Positions 50,774 through 60,838 of a stretch of 64,000 bases of DNA are shown here, one piece after another. The stretch is from Sulfuriferula sp047300855 (GTDB lineage Bacteria > Pseudomonadota > Gammaproteobacteria > Burkholderiales > Sulfuriferulaceae), in NCBI RefSeq assembly GCF_047300855.1, contig NZ_CP170197.1, positions 868,001-932,000 on the forward strand. The letters run 5' to 3'. The notes beneath the pieces were generated by a model, which did not search any database, was not told the DNA's origin, and saw only the letters and a list, made by a program, of their open reading frames with translations. The position numbers and the translations under genes are program-made. Within the stretch, counting starts at the first letter, position 1. Every line of letters begins with the position of its first letter.

Positions 50774-52282
50774 ATGAAAGCAAGCACGCCGCTCGTTGAA
50801 TTGGAGGATGAGTCCGCGCCCGTTTCCAAGGGATTGCTCCGGCATAATCCCAAGTCCTTCCTGAAACTGATTCTCATCGGATTTGTTCTGGTGGCCCTGC
50901 CGCTTATCATCGCCCTCATCAATAGCGCTTTATCTATTGATAAACTGGCCGAGCAGAGCCGCAAAGCGGTTTACCAGGCAGCACAGATCGCGCATGGCAG
51001 CCGCGTCCTGCTGGATGAAATCTCCACCATGGAACGTAGTGTGCGACAAACGCTGATCCTCGGCGATGCATCCTTGCTGGAGGGTTATTTCCAGGCGCAT
51101 GCGAAATTCGTGAGTACGGCGATGAGTCTCTCTGCATTGTCTTTGCGCCCGGATCAGAAACAGGTGCTGGACCGACTCACAGCTTCCGAATCAGCCATTT
51201 TTCAGCAGGTATCTTCGGCGCGCCGATCATCACAGGGCTTGCAGGAAATCGTCAGTGATTTTGTGCCATTGCTGGATACGGCACGCGCTTTCTCGTCTAG
51301 CGGTTATGCGTTGATTGAGCACGAAGTGACTGCAATGCAGGACATGGCCTGGCATGCACGATCGATTGTGGTATGGCAACTGCTTGCGCTGGTCCCGTTT
51401 GCTATTCTGCTGGCGCTCGGTTTTTCGGTATTGATTGCGCGTCCGATTCGACAGATCGATGCCGCCATCAGGACCATGGGAGAGGGTGAACTTTCCAAAG
51501 CCGTGAGCGTGGAAGGTCCGCAGGATTTAAGGTACCTTGGGCAAAGGCTGGACTGGATGCGCCGCCGCCTGCTGGAAGTGGAAGAGCAGAAGACCCGCTT
51601 TCTGCGCCATGTTTCGCATGAACTCAAGACACCGCTCACGGCCATGCGCGAGGGCGCTGATTTGCTGGTGGAAGGGGTGGCTGGAGAGTTGAGCGTGAAG
51701 CAGCGCCAGATCGCAAATATTCTTTACACCAACAGTATACAATTGCAAAAACGCATCGAGGATTTGCTTAATTACAGCGCGCTTCAAAACGGACAAAACG
51801 GGCTTGTAAAATGCTCGGCGGCATTGAAAAAAATTGTAGAGGATGTGTTGCAGGATCAGAAACTCGCAATCATGAACAAAAACCTGCAGGTTGAACTGAC
51901 ATGCTCTGACCTGGTGGTTGAATGTGACAAACAAAAAATTGGCATTATTGTGGATAATCTCGTGTCGAATGCGGTGAAGTTTTCTCCTCCAGGAGGGCAT
52001 ATTAAAATCAATGTGAGGCGGGTTCGCGAGTCGGTTTGGCTGGAGGTTGCGGATTCGGGTCCAGGCGTGGCGGAAGCAGATCATGCGAAGGTATTCGAGC
52101 CTTTTTATCAGGGGCGCAAGGCGCCGGATATGCATGTCCAGGGAACCGGTCTTGGGTTATCCATCGCCCGCGAATATGCGCGTACGCACGGAGGGGAGAT
52201 CGAGCTTTTGAAACAAGATGGCGCTGGTGCCTGTTTTCGTTTGTTGTTACCGATCGGTAATTCGGAAGGCGCACATGTCTGA
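50774..52282 (+). CDS. Sensor histidine kinase, QseE/GlrK-like
   Basis: This 502-residue kinase has two membrane helices (residues ~33-53 and ~198-222) enclosing a helical periplasmic domain, a HAMP linker (~220-270), and a kinase core with phospho-acceptor HVSHELKTPLTAMREG (His282). ATP-site motifs are VDNLVSNAVKFSPPGG, EVADSGPGV and QGTGLGLSIAREY. The order kinase-lipoprotein-sigma54 regulator is that of qseE-qseG-qseF (glrK-yfhG-glrR) in enterobacteria, where the system controls GlmY and envelope genes. The stop overlaps the next gene by 8 bases. Confidence 0.92.
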   Translation: MKASTPLVELEDESAPVSKGLLRHNPKSFLKLILIGFVLVALPLIIALINSALSIDKLAEQSRKAVYQAAQIAHGSRVLLDEISTMERSVRQTLILGDASLLEGYFQAHAKFVSTAMSLSALSLRPDQKQVLDRLTASESAIFQQVSSARRSSQGLQEIVSDFVPLLDTARAFSSSGYALIEHEVTAMQDMAWHARSIVVWQLLALVPFAILLALGFSVLIARPIRQIDAAIRTMGEGELSKAVSVEGPQDLRYLGQRLDWMRRRLLEVEEQKTRFLRHVSHELKTPLTAMREGADLLVEGVAGELSVKQRQIANILYTNSIQLQKRIEDLLNYSALQNGQNGLVKCSAALKKIVEDVLQDQKLAIMNKNLQVELTCSDLVVECDKQKIGIIVDNLVSNAVKFSPPGGHIKINVRRVRESVWLEVADSGPGVAEADHAKVFEPFYQGRKAPDMHVQGTGLGLSIAREYARTHGGEIELLKQDGAGACFRLLLPIGNSEGAHV

Positions 52283-52834
52283 CATTCTGCAACGATTCTG
52301 GATTTTCCCCGTTATTATGTCGGTGTCCCTTGCAGCATGTACAAACTTGCCGACAAACCCTTCGCATCTTTCAGCTACGGGGTGGTCGCCTTCCTTGCTC
52401 GTGACCAGTCATGTGGAAGAGTTGATGCTGTATTACGATTTTTTGCGTAAACAGCCAGCGCCGGAACTGATTAAAGAATATGACAAAGCGCGGCAGGGTC
52501 TGGCGCAATCCAAAACGGATGTAAATCGAGTGCGGGTAGCGTTACTTCTTTCGATGCCTAATACGCCATTCCACGATACGGCAGCCGCGCTTGGTTTGCT
52601 CAACGAAGTGAGCAAAGAAACCAAAGCGCCTTCACCAAGCTTGCGTGGTCTGGCAAACATGATGGCGATGATGCTCGCAGAACAGCAACGTGCCAATAAT
52701 AATGCAGATGATCTGTCGCAAAAACTGAAAGATGAGCAGAAACGGGTCGATGCATTGCAAGGACAGGTTGATGGCATCAAGAATATGGAAAAAAATCTTA
52801 TCCGCCGGGATAGGCGCGGAATTACTATAAAACC

Positions 52835-52838
<4 letters not shown>
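52275..52838 (+). CDS. QseG-like lipoprotein
   Basis: This 187-residue protein has a lipoprotein signal with Cys (MSVSLAACTN, Cys22). It carries a helical body and a C-terminal coiled coil (residues ~145-180, DDLSQKLKDEQKRVDALQGQ). In enterobacteria QseG is an outer-membrane lipoprotein that touches the kinase QseE and activates it. ATG 52275 sits inside the end of the kinase gene, and the ATGA at 52835 starts the regulator, so the three are coupled. Assignment is by context plus lipobox; sequence similarity to QseG could not be measured. Confidence 0.82.
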
Positions 52839-54190
<1,352 letters not shown>

Positions 54191-54201
54191 ATCCTTTTCC
54201 C

Positions 54202-54219
54202 CGTCACCGTTCGGCGACA
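54202..54219 (+). promoter_or_regulatory. Upstream activator-like site 1
   Basis: CGTC (54202-54205), ten bases, GACA (54216-54219), one mismatch to TGTC-N10-GACA, the site known for GlrR/QseF in enterobacteria. Its centre is about 165 bases upstream of the predicted transcription start. Confidence 0.5.
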
Positions 54220-54269
54220 AGATGTATTCCAATATTTTTCAATAAGTTAGCATGCTGCTGCCATATCCA

Positions 54270-54287
54270 TGTTGCTGGAAGGCGACA
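54270..54287 (+). promoter_or_regulatory. Upstream activator-like site 2
   Basis: TGTT (54270-54273), ten bases, GACA (54284-54287), one mismatch to TGTC-N10-GACA. It is 68 bases downstream of site 1 and about 97 bases upstream of the predicted start, a usual distance for sigma54 enhancers. Confidence 0.5.
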
Positions 54288-54349
54288 CAAACCTGTTCCT
54301 CACCCCTTTTTTTATAAGTAACTCACTGTTATTAATCGATAATTCAGTA

Positions 54350-54365
54350 TGGCATAACAATTGCT
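54350..54365 (+). promoter_or_regulatory. Sigma54 (-24/-12) promoter
   Basis: TGGCATAACAATTGCT matches the consensus TGGCAY-N5-TTGCW at all conserved bases with correct spacing. The start is expected near 54376, leaving a leader of about 36 bases to the EF-hand gene at 54412. It lies 160 bases after a sigma54-activator gene. Confidence 0.82.
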
Positions 54366-54411
54366 CATTTTTGTAGACAGCAATATTGCTGCGTACTTTA
54401 AGGAGCGACAG

Positions 54412-54747
54412 ATGAGTTATCGAGCATTAAATTTGCAAAATAAGGCAGTCCAGGCATTCGCATTGGGAACCGCATTGGTTGTTTTCGGAATGGCCCATAG
54501 TCATGCTGCCCCAGCCAGCAAAACTGAAGTTTCTCCAGCCATGTCGTTGTTTGACACAAACCATGACAGTTTCGTCAGCCCTAAAGAAGCCTCGGCACAG
54601 GGCATGCCTGCACAGGTATTCAAAGAGGCTGATGCCAACCACGACGGAAAACTGAGCCCTGACGAGTTGGCCAATGCCATGGCGACCGCAAGCGTACCGT
54701 CGGCCGACGCACCGACCATGCCATCTCCAGGAACTCCAAAGTACTAA
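54412..54747 (+). CDS. Exported EF-hand protein under sigma54 control
   Basis: This 111-residue protein has a signal peptide (residues 1-33, ending HSHAAP) and two EF-hand loops: DTNHDSFVSPKE (48-59) and DANHDGKLSPDE (74-85). Both keep the D-x-N-x-D pattern and closing acidic residue, so periplasmic Ca2+ binding is likely. The C-terminus is Pro/Ser rich. AAGGAG precedes ATG 54412 by about 8 bases; an upstream in-frame start at 54361 lies within the sigma54 promoter and is excluded. No wider homology is recognised. Confidence 0.82.
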   Translation: MSYRALNLQNKAVQAFALGTALVVFGMAHSHAAPASKTEVSPAMSLFDTNHDSFVSPKEASAQGMPAQVFKEADANHDGKLSPDELANAMATASVPSADAPTMPSPGTPKY

Positions 54748-54925
54748 ACAACAAATAGCATTACTGCGAGGTACGCCCAAAGTCGACTTGAATGATTAGT
54801 TCTGATTGAGTTGGTTGGGTTTTGCTTCGTTTTCTTTAGGGCGGCAGAAAATTTGGGTTGTTGCTTATCTGGAATGATCGGTCAGCTACCCGTGGTGAGG
54901 AACAAATAAAACAAGGAATCAATTC

Positions 54926-55489
54926 ATGGAATACCCCACATTCACTCTTAAAAAGAGACCCTGCTTAAGCTTTGAATACCCCACATTCACTCTTAAAAAG
55001 AGACCCTGCTTAAGCTTTCTGGTTGGAATGGCTCTTACTTTTGGGGTTGCCACCGCATCCCACGGGACACCACTGTCCCAGCCCGGAGATTCCACATTCA
55101 AAAAATATGATACCAATCGGGATGGTTTGATCAGCAAGGAGGAAGCTGCTGAACACAAAATGTCCAGCAAGGCATTTGAAGAGGCGGATACCAATGGCGA
55201 CGGAAAATTGAACAAAAGCGAGTTTGTCAAAGCAGAGTCAATAAATGAGCGCGTCCAGGTAGCGAAATATGTGGATGACAGCGTGATCACTGCAAAAGTG
55301 AAAGCGGGTCTACTCAAACATTCACTTCTGAAAGGTTTGCAGATACATGTCGAAACCTACAAAGGAGCGGTACAACTGAGCGGGTTTATTGACAATGACA
55401 AGCAAGTTGCGGCGGCCGGGAAAATCGCTGCCGGCGTAGAAGGAGTTACGAAAGTCATCAATAATTTGATTCCCAAAAATAATGATTAA
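54926..55489 (+). CDS. Exported protein with two EF hands and a BON domain, duplicated signal-peptide start
   Basis: This 187-residue protein has an N-terminal region in which 15 residues (EYPTFTLKKRPCLSF) occur twice, at 2-16 and 17-31, followed by the hydrophobic core LVGMALTFGVATAS. EF hands are DTNRDGLISKEE (62-73) and DTNGDGKLNKSE (88-99). A BON domain (residues ~113-185, VDDSVITAKVKAGLL ... VEGVTKVINNLIP) follows; BON domains bind phospholipid or help outer-membrane stress proteins such as OsmY. With one repeat copy the signal peptide would look normal. AAGGA precedes the ATG. Confidence 0.82.
   Translation: MEYPTFTLKKRPCLSFEYPTFTLKKRPCLSFLVGMALTFGVATASHGTPLSQPGDSTFKKYDTNRDGLISKEEAAEHKMSSKAFEEADTNGDGKLNKSEFVKAESINERVQVAKYVDDSVITAKVKAGLLKHSLLKGLQIHVETYKGAVQLSGFIDNDKQVAAAGKIAAGVEGVTKVINNLIPKNND
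54929..55018 (+). repeat. Exact 45-bp tandem duplication in coding sequence
   Basis: Bases 54929-54973 and 54974-55018 are identical (unit starts GAATACCCCACATTCACTC). The unit length is 15 codons, so the frame is kept. No divergence between copies is seen, which points to a recent event. Confidence 0.95.
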
Positions 55490-55592
55490 GCAGCGCGGGT
55501 TTCGGTCGCTCATGATCAAGGGCTGCTTAGAAACGTTTGCAATGCCGGGCGGCTTGGACCGGGTTTTGTTTAATAGCTAGAGGATACGATTC

Positions 55593-55862
55593 ATGAAGAT
55601 GCAACACCGCGCACGCTCCTTCCATTCACAAATCCAGGTATTGAAGGCTGTTGATGACCGGATTATCACAGCCAATATACAACGTGCATTGAAGCAGCTC
55701 CTGTCTATGGGTCAGGCATTTATCCATGTGGAAACTTTTGCGGGAGGGGTGGAGTTGACCGGATGGGTCCGCAAAGCCGTACAGGAACAGCTGGCTGTGG
55801 TTCTGGCAACAGAGGTACAGGGTGTTTCCTACGTTGTAAATAACCTCAGTGTGCGTGGTTAG
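55593..55862 (+). CDS. BON-domain protein without signal peptide
   Basis: This 89-residue protein consists almost only of a BON domain: VDDRIITANIQRALKQLL, then QAFIHVETFAGGVELTGWV and VQGVSYVVNNLSV. It resembles the BON part of the preceding gene, and the first 20 residues are basic and lack a hydrophobic signal. It may be cytoplasmic, or a partial copy that lost its signal. It lies 104 bases downstream on the same strand. Confidence 0.75.
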   Translation: MKMQHRARSFHSQIQVLKAVDDRIITANIQRALKQLLSMGQAFIHVETFAGGVELTGWVRKAVQEQLAVVLATEVQGVSYVVNNLSVRG

Positions 55863-55937
55863 ATTATGCGGCGGTATTTCGTGTAATGGTGTAACTGCGG
55901 GGTTTCTGTGTCATCGCCTCGAGGGAAGGCGTTCGGA

Positions 55938-56123
55938 ATGAACTTATCAAAAAGAAATTTATATCCCATATTGTTGATATCCGGAATCGCGCTTACGATT
56001 TTCAGTCTTCTCGGATTTGCGGCAATCTGCGGCTGGATTCCTTTTCTGGCCCTCCACGAAAAATCCTCTATGTCTATCGGCACGCATACTGCAGCACCCC
56101 AGCGTCCGATCGCTGCCAAGTAA
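55938..56123 (+). CDS. Small single-span membrane protein
   Basis: This 61-residue protein has one hydrophobic helix (residues ~8-35, ILLISGIALTIFSLLGFAAIC) and a short polar tail. GGAAGG lies upstream of ATG 55938. The family is not recognised. It is the last gene before a terminator, probably in the same transcript group as the BON genes. Confidence 0.55.
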   Translation: MNLSKRNLYPILLISGIALTIFSLLGFAAICGWIPFLALHEKSSMSIGTHTAAPQRPIAAK

Positions 56124-56148
56124 ATTAGCGTCCAGTTGTCCCCTACTA

Positions 56149-56188
56149 CCGGGAAAAAAGCATGCGGTCCCGGCTATTTTCTTTTTTT
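56149..56188 (+). terminator. Rho-independent terminator
   Basis: CCGGGA (56149-56154) and TCCCGG (56168-56173) are followed by CTATTTTCTTTTTTT. It closes the EF-hand/BON gene series. Confidence 0.7.
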
Positions 56189-56528
56189 CACCGCACTTCT
56201 CCAGTGCATTCCTTGTCCCCGTAAAAAAATGCTTATAACCAGTTGTTTCCGGTACTCCGGGATTTTTTCCTGATAATGAGCAGCGCAAGCAAAAAAATAA
56301 TCAAATGTTAGTTATTCAAGGATAAAAAATAACAAATGATAAGTGCACCACACTGGATTGTCGCGCACCAATGCGGGCATGAAAGGGTATGAAAAATGCT
56401 GGGTTGATATTATTCTGTTGTCTAATGCATTGAAATGCAATATTATTTGTGTTTAGCATGCATGTTGCTAAAGACCTCCTGAAAGCTCTGATCTTTTGTT
56501 AGGGCTGACATTTTAGTGAGGTGAATAC
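56189..56528. other. AT-rich leader region of the MFS/GGT operon
   Basis: About 340 bases with no gene. A TAGCATGCATGTTGCT string at 56454-56469 is close to a sigma54 site but has A for the first conserved G. Several A/T runs (56285-56335) could serve as a promoter UP-element. The ribosome site region precedes ATG 56529. Confidence 0.4.
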
Positions 56529-57833
56529 ATGAATAAAGTTGCTGATTTAGAGAGTTCGTCAAAGTGGTCGCATAACCGCTGGTGGCAGCTGGTTTTCGGG
56601 CTGGTTGCGATGATGTCCATTTCGAGTTCACAGTATGTCTGGACCCTGTTTGTGAAACCCTTGCAATCTTCGCTTGATACCAGCCTTGCAGCCGTGCAGG
56701 TTACCTTTTCGATTTTTGTTGTTTTGCAGACCTGGCTTTCGCCCCTGCAAGGCTTCTTGATACAAAAGTTTGGGCCCAGATTGCTGATTTCAATAGGTGC
56801 GATATTGACGGGCGGCAGTTGGGTGCTGGCTGCAGCGGCCCATGATCTGGCCGGGTTATATCTTTCCTACGGTGTGATGGGTGGGTTGGGAACAGGGATT
56901 ATCTATGTGGGCATTGTCGGTTTGATGGTGCAATGGTTTCCGGACAAGCGAGGTCTTGCAACAGGGCTGGTGGCGGCGGGCTATGGCTTCGGAGCGATAT
57001 TGACGACTTTCCCCATCGCCTCGATGATCAAAAGTGCGGGCTATGCACACGCCCTGACGGTATTTGGCATGATTCTCGGCCTGGTAGGGTTGGTGGTTGC
57101 GCAGGGCTTGCGTCGTGCGCCGAAATCCTCGGAGTTGCCGGCCTTGGTTATCAACGCTTCCAGTCCGGCCATTTCCCAGAGTACGCGCCATTACACTTCG
57201 AAAGAGATGCTGAAAACCCCCGTCTTCTGGCTGTTGTTCGTAATGATGGCCATGATGTCTACCGGCGGCCTGATGGTCATCTCCCAGATGGGGGCGTTTG
57301 CCAAGGATTTCGGGGTCAGCGACGTGCTGGTGTTCGGTTTGGCGGCGCTGCCTTTGGCGTTGTCGATTGATCGATTTACCAATGGGTTGACGCGCCCATT
57401 TTTCGGGTGGGTCTCCGATCATATTGGCAGGGAAAACACCATGGCCGTTGCGTTTATGCTGGAAGCCATTGCGATCGTAATGATGCTTGCCTTTAGAGAG
57501 AATGCGTTGGCGTTTGTGCTGCTGTCGGGTGTCGTGTTCTTCGGCTGGGGTGAGATATTCTCGTTGTTCCCCTCTACCTTGACGGATATTTTCGGTACCG
57601 GCAATGCGACCACCAACTATGGATTTTTGTATATGGCTCAAGGCGTTGGCGCTATTCTCGGGGCTCCGGTCGCCGCCTTGCTTCATGAAGCCACACACAG
57701 TTGGGTACCCATCTTTGGCATTGTTACGGTAATGGATGTGGCGACAGCCTTGCTTGCATTTTTCGTGCTCAAGTCGTGGCGCAAACGTATGGTTACTGCC
57801 GAGCATGCTGAAATGGCTCCAGCGTTAGCCTGA
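56529..57833 (+). CDS. MFS transporter of the oxalate/formate antiporter (OFA) type
   Basis: This 434-residue protein has 12 predicted membrane helices. TM1 reads VFGLVAMMSISSSQYVWTLF, as in OFA carriers, and motif A-like FLIQKFGPRLLISIGAIL follows. TM4-5 holds GGLGTGIIYVGIVGLMVQWF with PDKRGLATGLVAAGYGFG, strongly typical of OFA. Such carriers move small mono- or dicarboxylates. The next gene is a gamma-glutamyltransferase, 61 bases downstream, so the substrate could be a gamma-glutamyl compound or its acid product; this is inference. Confidence 0.85.
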   Translation: MNKVADLESSSKWSHNRWWQLVFGLVAMMSISSSQYVWTLFVKPLQSSLDTSLAAVQVTFSIFVVLQTWLSPLQGFLIQKFGPRLLISIGAILTGGSWVLAAAAHDLAGLYLSYGVMGGLGTGIIYVGIVGLMVQWFPDKRGLATGLVAAGYGFGAILTTFPIASMIKSAGYAHALTVFGMILGLVGLVVAQGLRRAPKSSELPALVINASSPAISQSTRHYTSKEMLKTPVFWLLFVMMAMMSTGGLMVISQMGAFAKDFGVSDVLVFGLAALPLALSIDRFTNGLTRPFFGWVSDHIGRENTMAVAFMLEAIAIVMMLAFRENALAFVLLSGVVFFGWGEIFSLFPSTLTDIFGTGNATTNYGFLYMAQGVGAILGAPVAALLHEATHSWVPIFGIVTVMDVATALLAFFVLKSWRKRMVTAEHAEMAPALA

Positions 57834-57894
57834 ACGCCTTTTTCCTTGACGGAAGAATCTTGAATATCGGAGATACATTGAGTCACTGCATTCC

Positions 57895-59493
57895 ATGAGA
57901 AATATATCGAGAGCTGGTACGGCAATGGCTGTCGCCCCTCATTTTCTGGCATCCAGGGCGGCCATCGACGTACTCAAGGAAGGCGGTGACGCCATAGAGG
58001 CAATGGTAGCTGCGGCTGCCACCATTGCGATGGTGTACCCCCATATGACGGGACTCGGGGGAGATGCATTTTGGCTGATTCATGAGCCGGGGCAGGAGCC
58101 GGTCGGCATCGATGCATGCGGTGGTGCGGCTGCGCGAGCGAACCTATCGTTTTATGCCGGACGGGGTCTGGATACCATTCCGGTGCGCGGGCCGTTGGCG
58201 GCCAATACTGTCGCAGGCACCGTGTCAGGCTGGGAATGCGCGCTGGCGTTGAGCAAACGGCGCTGGAACGGGCGCATGCCCTTATCCCGGCTGTTTGCCG
58301 AAGCTATCCGCTACGGGGAGCAGGGTGTGCCTGTCACCGGCAGTCAAATGCGCAGCACCCGGACCAAGCAAGCGGAGCTGGAAAGCCAGCCTGGTTTCCG
58401 CGAACATTTTCTGATGGATGGGGAAACGCCTCAGGAAGGCAGTCTGTTTTTCCAGGCCAAAATGGCAGCGACTCTGCGCCATCTGGCTCGCGCCGGTCTG
58501 GACGATTTCTATCGCGGTGAACTTGCGCAGACCATTGCGGCAGATCTGGCGGCATGCGGCAGCCCTCTCGCCCTGGCCGATCTGAATGGCTATCGAGCTG
58601 AGCTGACCCAGCCTTTGGCGTTGGAACACAGCCTGGGCACGCTCTACAATCTGCCTCCGCCCACCCAGGGTGCAGTATCGCTGATGATCCTCGGGATTCT
58701 GGACCGGATGGGACTGAACCAAATGGAGCCGGACAGTGCCGACTACGTGCATTGCGTTGTGGAGGCCACCAAGCAGGCGTTTATAGTCCGCGATGCATAT
58801 ATTACTGACCCCAGGGATATGCGCATCGACGCGCAAGATTGTTTGAAGCCTGAATTTTTAAACCCTTTGGCGAAAGCCATCACTCTGGACCAGGCGCTGC
58901 CGTGGGGAAATGGCCGCGGCCCTGGCGATACGGTATGGATGGGTGTGGTGGATGGTCAGGGGCGGGCCGTGAGTTTCATCCAGAGTATCTATCATGAGTT
59001 CGGAAGCGGTATGGTGCTTGAACAGAGTGGCCTTAATTGGCAAAACCGGGGATGCAGCTTTTCCTTGCAAGAAGGCGCCCTGAATGAACTCAAGCCGGGG
59101 CGCAAACCCTTTCACACCCTGAATCCGGCTTTGGCACGACTGCATGACGGGCGCGTGATGGTGTACGGCACCATGGGTGGAGACGGTCAGCCGCAAACCC
59201 AGGCAGCCGTATTCACCCGTGCAATGGTCTATGGGCAGGGATTGCAGCAGGCGGTGAATGCACCGCGCTGGTTACTTGGCCGTACCTGGGGACGACCCTC
59301 GGACAGCTTGAAACTCGAGGCGCGCTTTAGTGGAGAGGTGGTCGAATCCTTGCGCCGACGCGGTCACCAGATCGAGATATTGCAGGATTTCGACGAAGCC
59401 ATGGGGCATGCTGGCGCGATCGTTTGGCACCCAGGTGGCGCGCTGGAAGGCGCGTCAGACCCGCGCAGCGACGGTGGAGTAGCCAGCTTCTAG
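57895..59493 (+). CDS. Gamma-glutamyltransferase family protein
   Basis: This 532-residue Ntn-hydrolase is expected to cleave itself before Thr346 in GDTVWMGVVDGQG, giving subunits of about 345 and 187 residues. N-terminal family blocks are GGDAIEAMVAAAATIAMVYP and MTGLGGDAFWLI; the small subunit has YHEFGSGMVLE and MGGDGQPQTQAAV. There is no signal peptide, unlike the periplasmic enzyme of E. coli. The length and motifs suggest a cytoplasmic acylase- or YwrD-like branch, acting on gamma-glutamyl amides or glutathione-like compounds. It is likely co-transcribed with the MFS and TauE genes. Confidence 0.88.
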   Translation: MRNISRAGTAMAVAPHFLASRAAIDVLKEGGDAIEAMVAAAATIAMVYPHMTGLGGDAFWLIHEPGQEPVGIDACGGAAARANLSFYAGRGLDTIPVRGPLAANTVAGTVSGWECALALSKRRWNGRMPLSRLFAEAIRYGEQGVPVTGSQMRSTRTKQAELESQPGFREHFLMDGETPQEGSLFFQAKMAATLRHLARAGLDDFYRGELAQTIAADLAACGSPLALADLNGYRAELTQPLALEHSLGTLYNLPPPTQGAVSLMILGILDRMGLNQMEPDSADYVHCVVEATKQAFIVRDAYITDPRDMRIDAQDCLKPEFLNPLAKAITLDQALPWGNGRGPGDTVWMGVVDGQGRAVSFIQSIYHEFGSGMVLEQSGLNWQNRGCSFSLQEGALNELKPGRKPFHTLNPALARLHDGRVMVYGTMGGDGQPQTQAAVFTRAMVYGQGLQQAVNAPRWLLGRTWGRPSDSLKLEARFSGEVVESLRRRGHQIEILQDFDEAMGHAGAIVWHPGGALEGASDPRSDGGVASF

Positions 59494-59555
59494 ATGTCAG
59501 GGGCCCTGGAATTCGAGGAGCGTTTTGTGTGTATTGATGAAAGTGGAGAAGCTGT

Positions 59556-60347
59556 ATGTCGTTTATCGTTTTTTACCTTGGTCTCGGGGTGGTCGCTGGC
59601 CTGTTGGGCGGGATGCTTGGAGTGGGTGGAGGCATCGTGGTGGTGCCCGCGCTGATCTGGATCTTCAAGCAGGAGGGGGTGCAGCCTGATGTGCTGACGC
59701 ACCTGGCGATCGGCACCTCCCTGGCGGGTATTATTTTTACGTCTTTATCAGCAATCCGGGCGCAGCAAAAACGCGGTGCGATAGACTGGACGGTAGTACG
59801 CATGCTGGTCCCCGCCACGCTGATCGGTGGCTTGGTGAGTGGTTATCTGGCCGGGTTCATTCCAGCTGGGACACTCAAAATGATATTTTCAGTATTCCTG
59901 ATGTTCGTGTCGCTGCAATTGCTGGCCAAATGGCAACCCGCTGCGCACTGGACGCTACCCGGCCCCAAAGGACTCTGGGGCGTTGGCCTGGGAATAGGAT
60001 CGTTGTCCGCCATGATGGGAATTGGCGGCGGCACGATTTCCGTGCCGTTTTTGCATGCCTGCAATGTCGAGATGAAACGCGCCATCGCCATTTCCACCAC
60101 GCTGGGTTTTCCCATCGCGTTGTTCGGAGCGGCGGGTTTCGTTCTGTCGGGGTGGCATCATCCGGGTTTGCCTGCCTGGAGTCTCGGCTATATTGATTTG
60201 CCGGCACTGCTTGCGGTAGGTGTTACTTCAATCATTGTGGCGCCCCTGGGCGTAAGGCTGGCACACCATCTGCCGGTGGCAAGGCTGAAACGGGCTTTCG
60301 GTATACTATTGCTCGTGGTTGCACTGCAAATGCTGTTCGGTGGATAA
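59556..60347 (+). CDS. TauE/SafE family permease
   Basis: This 263-residue membrane protein has about eight helices. It shows the two repeated TauE/SafE elements GLLGGMLGVGGGIVVVPALI near the N-terminus and LSAMMGIGGGTISVPFLHAC in the middle. Members export sulfite, sulfoacetate or other organosulfur anions. Within this cluster it could export a sulfonate or sulfite formed from a gamma-glutamyl or thiol compound; inference from position. GGAGAAG precedes the ATG. Confidence 0.88.
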   Translation: MSFIVFYLGLGVVAGLLGGMLGVGGGIVVVPALIWIFKQEGVQPDVLTHLAIGTSLAGIIFTSLSAIRAQQKRGAIDWTVVRMLVPATLIGGLVSGYLAGFIPAGTLKMIFSVFLMFVSLQLLAKWQPAAHWTLPGPKGLWGVGLGIGSLSAMMGIGGGTISVPFLHACNVEMKRAIAISTTLGFPIALFGAAGFVLSGWHHPGLPAWSLGYIDLPALLAVGVTSIIVAPLGVRLAHHLPVARLKRAFGILLLVVALQMLFGG

Positions 60348-60363
60348 GTTTTAAAGGAAAGCC

Positions 60364-60810
60364 GTGACCGAGCTGGACCAAACAATATTGCGGATATTAA
60401 TCGACGACGGGCGCAGAAGCTTCGCTGATATTGCCCGTGAGCTGGGAATTTCCAGAGTGCATGTACGCGACCGCGTACAAAAGATGATCACGGATGGTGT
60501 GATCGAGAAATTTACCCTGATCGTTAATCCGGAAAAAATCGGTAGTAGCGTTTCGGCGTTTTTTGATGTGGAAGTTGATCCTCAAGGGATTGAAGCGGTT
60601 GCGGAAGACCTCGCCCGCCAGCCGGAAGTACGCAGTCTGTACATCATGAGCGATATGGCGAGCCTGCATATCCATACCTTGACAGAGGACAGCAAAGCCC
60701 TTGAAGACTTCGCCCACCGTAATCTTTTTGCCCGCAAACACGTCGTGAAGGTCAACTGCAAAACACTGCTTACGCGGCTCAAGAACCGCCGGGGCGGTCC
60801 TCGTATTTAG
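60364..60810 (+). CDS. Lrp/AsnC family transcription regulator
   Basis: This 148-residue regulator has an N-terminal winged helix (DQTILRILIDDGRRSFADIA, then ELGISRVHVRDRVQKM) and a RAM ligand-binding domain. It starts at GTG 60364 with AAAGGAAA upstream. Lrp-type proteins usually sense an amino acid and control nearby genes. It lies 16 bases after the TauE gene, so it probably governs the MFS-GGT-TauE cluster. Confidence 0.9.
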   Translation: MTELDQTILRILIDDGRRSFADIARELGISRVHVRDRVQKMITDGVIEKFTLIVNPEKIGSSVSAFFDVEVDPQGIEAVAEDLARQPEVRSLYIMSDMASLHIHTLTEDSKALEDFAHRNLFARKHVVKVNCKTLLTRLKNRRGGPRI

Positions 60811-60838
60811 TGACTTGGCGTTAGCATTAGGCGGTGCG

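Noticed and set aside
54808..54826. Sigma54 promoter before the EF-hand plus BON gene
   Set aside because: TGGTTGGGTTTTGCT has GG and GC one base too close, and lacks CA after GG.
55550..55580. Sigma54 promoter before the BON-only gene
   Set aside because: TGGACCGGGTTTTGTT has GT in place of the essential GC at -12.
56454..56469. Sigma54 promoter before the OFA-type MFS gene
   Set aside because: TAGCATGCATGTTGCT lacks the first G of the essential GG at -24 and no activator-like sites were found upstream.
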